From: DATJHM01 sp035493895
GTDB taxonomy: Bacteria > Chloroflexota > Ktedonobacteria > Ktedonobacterales > Ktedonobacteraceae
Length of the DNA stretch: 38,354 bases
NCBI GenBank assembly: GCA_035493895.1
Contig: DATJHM010000208.1
Location: forward strand, 1 to 38,354
Reading direction: 5' to 3'
The stretch's first letter is position 1. Every line of letters begins with the position of its first letter. Both the position numbers and the translations under genes were made by a program. Positions 31,906-38,354 of this stretch are shown piece after piece. The notes under the pieces are model-generated. The model was not told the origin of the DNA. It searched no databases and worked only from the letters and a program-made list of their open reading frames with translations.

Positions 31906-32128
31906 AAAACAATCCTTTCATATAGCAATCCTATCGAGCGTAAGCTTGAAAAATTGTCCTCCCAAAATCATGCAAATCGAGAAAAATAGGGGAAATATAC
32001 ATCTTTGTGCTTCCATGCACATTTGTATATATATATTATACATGATATCTATCTCTATTTTTCATGCGTTATTCCCCCTCCAACCACATGTCAATTGTCC
32101 CCTCCCCATCACCCTGATATTTCATTCT

Positions 32129-32160
32129 CCGTAGAGGAGCAGACAAGCAGCAATGTCACG
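32129..32160 (+). repeat. Dispersed repeat copy, core inverted
   Basis: CCGTAGAGGA + core GCAGACAAGCAGC (32139-32151) + AATGTCACG. Compared with the copies at 27006, 32726 and 38191, the flanks keep their orientation but the core is the reverse complement. CATTCT precedes it, as it does for the inverted partner at 32726-32758. Confidence 0.7.
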
Positions 32161-32613
32161 GAGAAAAGACCTTCATGTCAGTGGGACACCACGCATCATG
32201 CAAACGTCGTTTTCAGAAGAGAAGAATCCGCTCCGTCCCCGTGACCTTGCGGCGAAACGTCATTGCCACCCTCCGTACAGGTCCTGAAAAGGCTCCCCAG
32301 GCTCGCAGTACTCAGTCAAGCTTCATCGCGTCCGGGAACTCGCGCGATCCCGCTCATGCTTCAGACGTAACCTTGCGGCTTGTCTCATGAACTCCAACAC
32401 ATTCATTCCCCAAAAAAGAAGCTCGCAAAAACTCTTCAGAAATCTCACCACCCGCCGAATATACCTATTAGGAGGAGCAAACCCTTCCTTCCGCCCGGCA
32501 CACACACTTACGATGTCGCCTGAGAGAGGGACAGTGCAACATCGATATGGGGATATGTGCAGTGCTGGTATAGGGGAGCGTGTCAGGAGAAGATCGCGCT
32601 GAAATCGGCATAG

Positions 32614-32695
32614 TGTAGGATATGTAGGATGTGTAGCATTTTGAGAAAAAACGTGGTAGCGCACCAATGTAGGATATGTAGGATGTGTAGCATTT
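32614..32695 (+). repeat. Two exact 28-bp direct repeats, 54-base period
   Basis: TGTAGGATATGTAGGATGTG + TAGCATTT occurs at 32614-32641 and 32668-32695. Each unit contains smaller TGTAGGAT steps. The spacer between copies is 26 bases. With only two copies and no cas genes it is not a CRISPR. Confidence 0.75.
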
Positions 32696-32725
32696 GGGAG
32701 ATTCCTGTATGGTTTCCCTTTCTCT

Positions 32726-32758
32726 ACGTGACATTGCAAACAAGCAGCGCCTCTACGG
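32726..32758 (-). repeat. Dispersed repeat copy on the minus strand
   Basis: On the minus strand: CCGTAGAGGC + core GCTGCTTGTTTGC + AATGTCACG, the common core orientation. With the copy at 32129 it frames a segment of about 630 bases as a terminal inverted pair, with homology also outside (CATTCTCCGTAGAGG). Confidence 0.7.
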
Positions 32759-32903
32759 AGAATGTACGGGTGTCCCATGTAGGCCCTTTTCCTGGGTTGA
32801 TACGGATCGGCTATTCTTTATGCTTGCCCGCGAACCCCATCTCGCACCCCTATGACGAGAGTGGTACAATAACTCCAAATCGTCTATTGAGGAGGATTTT
32901 TCG

Positions 32904-34085
32904 ATGGATTTAGCTCATATCCAACAGGCTTTACGCGAGGAGCAGCTCTCGGGCTGGCTCTTTTACGATTTTCGTCGCTCAAACCCCATCGCTTACCAGG
33001 TCTTAGGCCTGCCTGCCGATGCTATGCATACCCGGCGCTGGTTCTATTTTATCCCGGCTCAGGGACAACCCGTTGCTCTCATCAGCGCCGTTGAAGCGCA
33101 TGTTCTCCGCTCGCTTCCTGGCGATCGTCGGATCTTCCGTACCTGGCAGGAGATGCAATCGCTGCTTCAGTCGCTACTTCAGCCCGGTCTGCGTGTGGCA
33201 ATGGAATATTCGCCTCTCAACGCCATTCCTTATATTTCTCGTGTCGATGCCGGTACGATTGAACTGGTGCGCTCCTTTGGCGCTGAAGTTGTCACTTCGG
33301 CGAATCTGGTGCAGCGCTTTGTGGCACAGTTGAGCGCCTCGCAGATCGAGGGCCATCGTCGCGCCTCGCGCCTCTTGATGGCGGCGAAAGACCTGCTTTT
33401 TGCCGAACTTTCAGCCGATCTGCGCAATGGCGTACCGCTCGACGAGTACAGTGTGCAGCAGCGTTTCTTTCAGCATATTCAGCAGGCTGGTCTGATTACG
33501 CCTGATCCTCCCATTGTTGCTGTGAACGAGAATGCCAGCAACCCCCACTATTCGCCCGCAAGTGACAGCTCACGACCATTTCGGCGTGGGGATCTGGTCC
33601 TGTTCGATTTCTGGGCCAAATTGCCCGAGCCCGAGGCGATTTTTGTCGATTATACCTGGATGGCCTTTATTGGCTCACGCGCGGAAATCCCTCAACGCCA
33701 GCACGACGTTTTTGAGGTGGCCCGTCGCGCTCGCGATACTGGCATTGCTTTTATTCGTCAACGTCTTGCCGCTGCTAAGCCTGTTGAGGGCCGTGAGGTC
33801 GATGATGTGACGCGTGCCGTCATTGTGCAGGCCGGTTACGGGGACTTTTTTGTCCATCGTACTGGTCATAATATCGGCATTCTGGACCATGGTGACGGAG
33901 CCAATAACGATAATTACGAATCGCAGGATACGCGTCGCCTGCTTCCATATACCTGTTGCTCGATTGAGCCTGGCATCTATCTGCCTGAGTTCGGTGTACG
34001 CACCGAGATCGATCTGCTGATTTTTGAGCACGATGTCGAAGTAACTGGCGTTCCAGCTCAAGAAGAGATCACTCCCTTGTTATAG
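32904..34085 (+). CDS. M24 family metallopeptidase (Xaa-Pro aminopeptidase-like)
   Basis: A 393-residue protein with a creatinase-like N-terminal domain (about 1-145) and a pita-bread M24 domain. All five metal ligands are visible: D235 (LVLFDFW), D249 (FVDYT), H322 (HRTGHNIG), E355 (SIEPGIY) and E368 (VRTEIDL). H319 (FVHRTGH) and the HGDG segment add the substrate pocket. Such enzymes remove N-terminal residues before proline, or are creatinase/ectoine-hydrolase relatives; the exact substrate is not clear. There is no signal peptide, so it is cytoplasmic. GAGGAGG stands 9 bases before ATG 32904. The TACAAT at 32865-32870 could be a -10, but no -35 stands out. Confidence 0.9.
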   Translation: MDLAHIQQALREEQLSGWLFYDFRRSNPIAYQVLGLPADAMHTRRWFYFIPAQGQPVALISAVEAHVLRSLPGDRRIFRTWQEMQSLLQSLLQPGLRVAMEYSPLNAIPYISRVDAGTIELVRSFGAEVVTSANLVQRFVAQLSASQIEGHRRASRLLMAAKDLLFAELSADLRNGVPLDEYSVQQRFFQHIQQAGLITPDPPIVAVNENASNPHYSPASDSSRPFRRGDLVLFDFWAKLPEPEAIFVDYTWMAFIGSRAEIPQRQHDVFEVARRARDTGIAFIRQRLAAAKPVEGREVDDVTRAVIVQAGYGDFFVHRTGHNIGILDHGDGANNDNYESQDTRRLLPYTCCSIEPGIYLPEFGVRTEIDLLIFEHDVEVTGVPAQEEITPLL

Positions 34086-34238
34086 CATCGGAGCGTGTCG
34101 TTGAGCCGCATGCCGTTTCTATTACCGGTTCTCTGCTGACGGCTTTTCCTACAACCGTCTCTTCTGTTGCTCGTATATAGAGTAATGAAATAAGTATTCA
34201 TGTAAACGCAGGGATGCAAAGGCGTTGTGTATAGACAA

Positions 34239-34244
34239 GGGAGG
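34239..34244 (+). promoter_or_regulatory. Shine-Dalgarno site deciding the zinc-finger protein start
   Basis: GGGAGG lies 9 bases before ATG 34254. The frame begins at ATG 34227, but that codon has no such site. Confidence 0.7.
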
Positions 34245-34253
34245 CAGTTTCTC

Positions 34254-35840
34254 ATGGGTGATAACTGGGATCAGTATCGTTATGAGCCCAACCCACAGGG
34301 TGAGCCAGATCCAGCCCGGAACCCCAATGCGACCAACGGTTCCAATGGGGCTACCGATGATGAAAATGGCGATTTTTCTGGCATGGGTAATCCTGAACTC
34401 GATAAACGTATAGAAGATATTAAACGCAGCGTCATCCAGGGCGCGGCTGAAGCTCAGGTACGCTTCAAACGCGTCATGGATAAAGCTGGCGACTACTGGC
34501 AGAAGGCACAGGTTGTCTCTCCGCCTAAAGAGCCGACTTCGGTTGAGGAACAACGCCTGCGTCAGCTGGCGAATACATGGAGTCATGAGAACTGGCGCGT
34601 TGCTCGCGATCTTGGCGATTATATGGATCTGGTGGCCTGGACCTCCGATGAGATCTGGGAGGTGACGCTGGAGACCCGCTGGGAGACGCGCAATATGGAG
34701 ATCGTCAGCGAACCCTACGCTGGCCGCTCTCCTGGCATGCCTAAACCTCTGCTTCCTGTCTGGGACTACGAGCTTCCTCCTGTCGCAGGCTTGAAGGCTC
34801 CTCAGACACGCACACGCCTGGAAGCAATGGATGAGGTTGTCTCCTGCACTGGCTGTAATAGTACCGGGCATGTCCTCTGTTCGAATTGTACAGGCCGTGG
34901 CTGGGTCGTCTGCCCCGATTGTAAAGGGCGTACGAAGAAGCGCTGCAATAATTGTCGCGGCCGTGGCTATATCGCTGATTGGACGCCGGGCGAGAAGAAG
35001 CCGTTCTTCCAGCGTCAGGCCGAGAATGTTGCGAATTCGGTCGGTGGCAAAGTTTCCGATGTTTTCGATAATATTCGCCAGCAGGGCGTACCTGTACCTA
35101 ATCCTGTGGACAATGATCCTGCCGGTAAGGGACCCACTATTCCCTGTCCGGAATGTGTCAACGGTGAGGTCGAGTGTACCTGCGGCAATGGCAAACGCGT
35201 CTGCCCTTCCTGTCAGGGAGCGCGTATGTCTCTCTGCAATAATTGTAGCGGTACGGGCAAACTGGTGCGCCACCGCGAGGTTGTCCGTCGCTTCGATCTG
35301 CGCACTCTGACGCATATCGTTGGCGACAATACCATCCCTGAGGCGCAGTTACAGCGTGCCAACGGCGATCTCACCTATAGCGCTGAGATCAACGAGACGC
35401 TCCATCCCGATGTGCCCCCTGAGGGCGTTCCTCTGGACGTCTGGCGCGAAACGATCGATCTGGTGCAGGGTCAGATGCGTGAACAGGGCAACAAACCAGG
35501 TATTGATCCCCAAAACATCGCTCGCGCTACGCTACAGGTGATCGAACTGGTACGTATCCCTTATACGCGTGTGCAGTATCGCTTCAATAATCAGGATTAT
35601 GTCTTTTACGCCTACGACGGTGAGGGGAAAGAGAAGTTCTATGCTGACCGTTTCCCGGCCCGCTGGGATCGGATCGAGCGTCTCGTCAAAGCGATCTCTA
35701 CCGATCTGATGGTCCCTGTTCAGAAGGACCCGGCCCCTTCCAACCAGAACCCTGGCGGAAGCTATCGTGTCCCCATCGAATTCCCCCCATACGATATCGC
35801 CGAGTACGACGAAGACGATCCCGATAAACACACATCCTGA
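34254..35840 (+). CDS. DnaJ-type zinc-finger protein without a J domain
   Basis: A 528-residue soluble protein. Residues 1-45 are polar and disordered-looking (Asn/Gly/Asp-rich); about 46-190 is a helical, Trp-rich region. Then two zinc modules of the DnaJ cysteine-rich type follow: cluster 1 with Cys pairs at 198/201, 209/212, 220/223 and 231/234 (SCTGCNSTGHVLCSNCTGRG), and cluster 2 at 298/301, 308/310, 317/320 and 328/331 (CPECVNGEVECTCGNG, CPSCQGA, CNNCSGTGK). They are joined by a 60-residue linker. The C-terminal 190 residues form an unknown alpha/beta region ending in an acidic tail. There is no HPD-bearing J domain, so it is not a co-chaperone of the normal kind; the zinc modules may bind unfolded protein or nucleic acid. 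Spacing of one pair (308/310) is irregular (CTC). Confidence 0.82.
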   Translation: MGDNWDQYRYEPNPQGEPDPARNPNATNGSNGATDDENGDFSGMGNPELDKRIEDIKRSVIQGAAEAQVRFKRVMDKAGDYWQKAQVVSPPKEPTSVEEQRLRQLANTWSHENWRVARDLGDYMDLVAWTSDEIWEVTLETRWETRNMEIVSEPYAGRSPGMPKPLLPVWDYELPPVAGLKAPQTRTRLEAMDEVVSCTGCNSTGHVLCSNCTGRGWVVCPDCKGRTKKRCNNCRGRGYIADWTPGEKKPFFQRQAENVANSVGGKVSDVFDNIRQQGVPVPNPVDNDPAGKGPTIPCPECVNGEVECTCGNGKRVCPSCQGARMSLCNNCSGTGKLVRHREVVRRFDLRTLTHIVGDNTIPEAQLQRANGDLTYSAEINETLHPDVPPEGVPLDVWRETIDLVQGQMREQGNKPGIDPQNIARATLQVIELVRIPYTRVQYRFNNQDYVFYAYDGEGKEKFYADRFPARWDRIERLVKAISTDLMVPVQKDPAPSNQNPGGSYRVPIEFPPYDIAEYDEDDPDKHTS

Positions 35841-35848
35841 TTGTTCCG

Positions 35849-35878
35849 TAGAGGGCGAAGTTCATCTCCGCCCCTACA
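35849..35878. repeat. Small hairpin after the zinc-finger gene
   Basis: GTAGAGGGCG and CGCCCCTAC pair with one bulged base around AAGTTCATCTC. It lies 10 bases after the stop codon and may end the transcript, but no T-run follows. Confidence 0.5.
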
Positions 35879-36048
35879 GCTCTGTCAAACGTCATGGCGT
35901 CTCCTTGACCGCGCTCACCCAACCCAGTAGGGACGCGGTGGAGCCGCAGCGGAACTGCGTCCCCGTCCCCCACCGGCCATCTCGCTCTCCTACGTGCTTC
36001 TCGAGTGCGGTATGGACGCAGAAAAGACGCCATGACGTTTGACAGAGC
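35879..36048. repeat. MITE-like element with perfect 24-bp terminal inverted repeats (copy 2)
   Basis: The ends 35879-35902 (GCTCTGTCAAACGTCATGGC and four more bases) and 36025-36048 are exact complements. The 170 bases contain no ORF of their own, only the GTAGGGACGCGGTGGAGCCG-type hairpin module. A shorter copy with diverged ends is at 28536-28680. No convincing target duplication is visible in the flanks (CCCTACA and AATACGT). Confidence 0.82.
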
Positions 36049-36060
36049 AATACGTACCCG

Positions 36061-36080
36061 TAGATGCGCGGCTTGTCTGT
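36061..36080 (+). repeat. Dispersed repeat copy (partial)
   Basis: TAGATGC followed by core GCGGCTTGTCTGT (36068-36080), common orientation; the AATGTCACG flank is replaced by GCCCAATATGC. A minus-strand partner with the same core is at 36898-36910. Confidence 0.55.
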
Positions 36081-36311
36081 GCCCAATATGCATCAATCTG
36101 AAGGCCGAGAGAATCGATGGGGCTCGCGAGCAGGGATCAATAACCGCTGCCCCTCCCTGTTCTGTTGCGCGGAACCGAATCTCGTGTGGCACAGGGGGCA
36201 TGTGATTACCCACCCCCGAAGAATGGCAGCGATAGGGATCGCGCTTTCTGCCGATCCAATACGCATCAACCTAAGGGCCGTGGAGCTCGTGGACAGGCAG
36301 GATTTTGGATA

Positions 36312-36545
36312 CAGTAGAGGCACGGTGGAGTGAGAACGGAACTGTGCCTGGGAACTCGCACGATGTTTCTGGCTCCGCAGGCGATGACGGCAACGGAGGC
36401 GATGGCGCGTTCAGGCACCTGTTTTTTCGACCACGGAGATCGCAGCGAGGGCCCCTCTGCTCGCGCGTCTCTCCTCCTGCGGAGCCAGGAGAATCGCGCG
36501 AGTTCCCAGGCACAGTTCCGTTCTCACTCCACCGTGCCTCTACTG
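36312..36545. repeat. Large palindrome: perfect 48-bp inverted repeat, extended imperfectly
   Basis: Arm 36312-36359 (CAGTAGAGGCACGGTGGAGT to GGGAACTCGC) and arm 36498-36545 are exact complements over 48 bases. The pairing continues with mismatches into CTGGCTCCGCAGG / CCTGCGGAGCCAG, leaving about 95 bases unpaired. It is nested in a wider pair: CAATACGCATCAACCTAAG at 36258 on is complemented at 36570-36590. No ORF of its own; the near-identity of the arms suggests recent formation or active repair between them. Confidence 0.85.
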
Positions 36546-36576
36546 GGCTTGGGCGAATTCTCCCTCTCGGCCTTAG

Positions 36577-36623
36577 GTTGATGCGTATTGATCGCGCTTT
36601 CTGCCGATCCAATACGCATCAAC
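36577..36623. repeat. Hairpin repeat GTTGATGCGTATT...
   Basis: GTTGATGCGTATTGATCG (36577-36594) pairs with CGATCCAATACGCATCAAC (36605-36623) with one bulged C. The right half recurs at 36245-36271 and the left half near 36815-36834, so it is a unit of the same modular set. Confidence 0.7.
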
Positions 36624-36980
36624 ATGAGCATGTATGAGCTATTCGAGGTGGCCGGGGGGACGCGGGCGAGACAAGCCCGGCTCCCCTCTTTGGTGTTGAG
36701 CGGAACTGGGTCGCTCCTGGCAAGGGGGTACAAAGGTTCCTCTCCCTCGAAGAAAAGCAGAGGTAGGGGCTGCGGTTTATCCCTGCCCGCGAGCCCCACT
36801 CTCTCGGCTCTTCGGTTGATGCGTATTGATCGCGCTTGATGCCGATCCACGTTCCCCGTCGGCCTTCTCGAATACCACATCCTTCTTCAGGTTGATACAG
36901 ACAAGCCGCACCTTTACGGGAAATTGGGCACAGGTCATTTGCTTATCTTCATATCCATGGACGAATTAAGTATCCAACCT

Positions 36981-38084
36981 TCAAACAAACTCTACCGCCG
37001 TAACCGCATAAATAGGCGGCAGCTTATCCGTGATCAATTGCCACTGCTCGCCCCGATCACTGCTGGCAAACAACTCGCCGCTCATCGTCCCGACATAGAC
37101 GCCGCAAGGCTCTTTCTTATCCGTACAAAGTCCATGCCGCAACACCTTCAGCCGCACATCTGGCCCCTTCGGCAACCCTCTCTTCAGCGTCTCCCAGCTC
37201 TCGCCAGCGTTCTCCGTGCGATAGACCGCAAACTGTTCGCCAAGATTATACCGGTTGTCTGGATCGGTCACCACCGCAAAAAGCGTCTCCGGATGATGGA
37301 CATCCAGCGCCAGCGGAAAACCGAAGAACGACGGGAGGTTGCCCAGGATACTCTGCCAGCTTTCTCCTCCATCCGCACTCCTAAAAATACCATTGCGGCT
37401 CTGCTGATACAACACGTCCGCTTGCGTTGGATGCTGAAGCAGACGATGCGAATTCGTGCTTACCCCCAGCCCCTCTTTTTGCTCATCCGCGCTCATCCTA
37501 TTCTGCATGCGCCAGCTTTTCCCGTTATCATCACTGCGCAACGTACCCGCCCCCGATATGCTTACCCACATCCTCTCTCGATTTGCATAGTCAACGACAA
37601 TACTATGTAAACAGGTCCCCTCGAGACTTGCGCCCCATTCGCCACGCCCGGGATACCTCAGCATCGCCTCATTGGCCTCCCAGTGCTCACCATAATCGTG
37701 GCTTACCCAGAGACAGGCCGGATCGCTTCCCAGATAGATGGTCTCAGGCTCATCGACGCGTCCCGGCTCGATATTCCAGATCGCTTTCAGCGTGAAACCG
37801 CTCTCCTGCGCAAACTGGATACCTCCTTTCGGCAACCGCCAGCTCTGCCCAAAATCATCGCTATAACGCAGATACGTCTCTGCATTCTCACCATTATCAG
37901 CAACAAACAGACGATAATGATTGCGCGCATCAAAAGTCGCGTAATAAATGCGTGAGGGCCGCGCCTCCAACTGCGTTTTCTCAACCTGCCAGTGTTGCCG
38001 ATCAGCCGAACTGATCAAGAAAAGGCCCTGTTTCGTGCCCGCCAGAAGCAAGATACTCCCATTTTTATAGCGCCGTGTCGTCAT
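36981..38084 (-). CDS. Asp-box (BNR) beta-propeller protein, sialidase/VPS10-like fold
   Basis: A 367-residue protein built from propeller repeats. Six Asp-box motifs of the type S-x-D-x-G-x-x-W are visible: YSDDFGQSW, SHDYGEHW, SDDNGKSW, SADGGESW, TENAGESW and SSDRGEQW, at about 50-residue intervals. Such propellers occur in sialidases, plant-type Hcf136/YCF48 factors and many secreted proteins. The sialidase catalytic Arg triad and the RIP motif are not evident, so I do not call an enzyme. There is no clear signal peptide, although GSILLLAGTKQGLFLI near the start is hydrophobic as part of a blade. ATG 38090 is very close to GGGAG; ATG 38084, 8 bases after it, is better placed and is used here. 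Confidence 0.85.
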   Translation of the reverse strand: MTTRRYKNGSILLLAGTKQGLFLISSADRQHWQVEKTQLEARPSRIYYATFDARNHYRLFVADNGENAETYLRYSDDFGQSWRLPKGGIQFAQESGFTLKAIWNIEPGRVDEPETIYLGSDPACLWVSHDYGEHWEANEAMLRYPGRGEWGASLEGTCLHSIVVDYANRERMWVSISGAGTLRSDDNGKSWRMQNRMSADEQKEGLGVSTNSHRLLQHPTQADVLYQQSRNGIFRSADGGESWQSILGNLPSFFGFPLALDVHHPETLFAVVTDPDNRYNLGEQFAVYRTENAGESWETLKRGLPKGPDVRLKVLRHGLCTDKKEPCGVYVGTMSGELFASSDRGEQWQLITDKLPPIYAVTAVEFV

Positions 38085-38354
38085 CAGCATATCTCCCTCA
38101 GAACATCAGTCATCTCCGAACGTCAATCATCCTCGTAGAGGCGCGGCTTGTCTGCTCCGGGGATCGTCGTTGTGGGGCTATTACACCCCTTGTAGAGTCG
38201 CCGCTTGTCTGCAATGTCACGTAAATAAGCCTGTACCCGGTCCCCATCGCCGACAAGATGGCCGGTGGGGGCCGCGGACCGGCATAAAGCCCGGTCCCTA
38301 CCTGTGGTGTTTTGCGGCTCGAATCGTCTTTGGCAAGGGGACGCCGATGGTCCC
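38085..38354. other. Gap at the right end, repeats only
   Basis: No gene is visible. The stretch holds dispersed repeat copies at 38134-38155 and 38191-38222, and an inverted copy (38272-38300) of the GGTAGGGACCGGGCTTTATG block found at 10621. A GGCCGGTGGGG piece near 38260 relates to the repeat at 4040. Confidence 0.6.
38191..38222 (+). repeat. Dispersed repeat copy (full length)
   Basis: TGTAGAGTC + core GCCGCTTGTCTGC (38200-38212) + AATGTCACGT, the common orientation. The partial copy at 38134-38155 (CGTAGAGGC, core GCGGCTTGTCTGC) is about 57 bases upstream. Confidence 0.65.

Larger units (their letters stand above)
31906..32903. other. Repeat-rich gap of about 1 kb without a gene
   Basis: The first 220 bases are AT-rich and may hold the promoter of the PHP-LCP unit. 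From 32129 to 32758 the stretch is framed by two inverted copies of the dispersed repeat and contains 28-bp direct repeats. The rest up to 32890 has modular repeat pieces such as TACGGATCGG. A minus-strand frame (32323-32778) only reflects the repeats: it encodes NATHPTYPTL twice. Confidence 0.55.
35841..36980. other. Repeat-dense gap of about 1.1 kb without a gene
   Basis: Frames on both strands mirror each other (for example VEARWSENGTVPGNS appears on both), which shows that they arise from inverted repeats and not from genes. The gap holds a small hairpin (35849-35878), a 170-base element with perfect ends (35879-36048), a dispersed repeat copy (36061-36080), a large palindrome (36312-36545) inside a wider inverted pair, and hairpin copies at 36577-36623 and near 36815. 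Confidence 0.7.

Noticed and set aside
32614..32695. Possible CRISPR array
   Set aside because: There are only two copies with a 26-base spacer, each with internal sub-repeats, and no cas gene in the window.
32323..32778. Minus-strand ORF of 151 codons with NATHPTYPTL twice
   Set aside because: It reflects the 28-bp direct repeats and GC-rich modules; no ribosome site or family is visible.
34149..35315. Long minus-strand ORF (388 codons) under the zinc-finger gene
   Set aside because: The plus strand carries the ordered Cys-pair pattern and a good ribosome site; the minus strand has neither.
36271..36637. Paired ORFs on opposite strands in the right-hand gap
   Set aside because: Both encode the same peptide run because they read the two arms of a palindrome; this is a repeat, not genes.

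Overview
The window looks like a 38 kb piece of a Chloroflexota chromosome, most likely of the Ktedonobacterales type. This rests on moderate-to-high GC, frequent TTG starts, multidomain Ser/Thr kinases with a zinc-ribbon head and a substrate-binding-protein tail, and gene gaps filled with short GC-rich modular repeats. It is an inference from gene content and style; no rRNA, tRNA or marker phylogeny is available here. No tRNA, rRNA, CRISPR array or transposase gene was seen.

Layout. (1) 1-2852: the 3' end of a GMC-family oxidoreductase gene, then a complete ABC exporter half-transporter. (2) 2867-6652, minus strand: a cell-wall operon, murF - ddl - dipeptide (L-Ala-D/L-Glu) epimerase, driven by an extended -10 promoter in front of murF. 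(3) 6653-9456: a YceI-family protein with a clear promoter and terminator, a quinone oxidoreductase, and a ComB-family phosphatase. (4) 9457-12435: an orphan encapsulated-ferritin-like protein (EncFtn) with a perfect palindrome in front of it, then an acyl-CoA synthetase. (5) 12436-16960: an APC permease fused to a histidine kinase, a small membrane protein, and an AT-richer DndB/DGQHR-like gene with tandem direct repeats upstream. (6) 17069-26259: a signalling block on the plus strand. It holds a GAF-GAF-PAS histidine kinase, two small unknown proteins, and two tandem paralogous transmembrane receptors (zinc ribbon - Ser/Thr kinase - TM - type I periplasmic binding domain). The promoters of the histidine kinase and the first receptor share the same -35 region and spacing. 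(7) 26403-31905, minus strand: an ylm/ygg-like cluster (pgeF, yggS, DUF6391, yggT, DUF167) next to a PHP phosphoesterase and LCP-family pair. (8) 31906-38354: an M24 aminopeptidase-like protein, a DnaJ-type zinc-finger protein without a J domain and an Asp-box beta-propeller, separated by long repeat-rich gaps.

How the genes work together. Peptidoglycan is the main metabolic theme: MurF and Ddl build the D-Ala-D-Ala end of the precursor, the epimerase recycles L-Ala-D-Glu, PgeF edits precursor errors, and LCP proteins attach polymers to the wall. Sensing is the second theme, with four large transmembrane or cytosolic kinases in 14 kb and no response regulator among them.

The best candidates for something undescribed are the tandem kinase-PBP receptors, the transporter-histidine-kinase fusion, the EncFtn without a shell gene, and the dispersed repeat family, in which a 13-bp core occurs in both orientations inside constant flanks.
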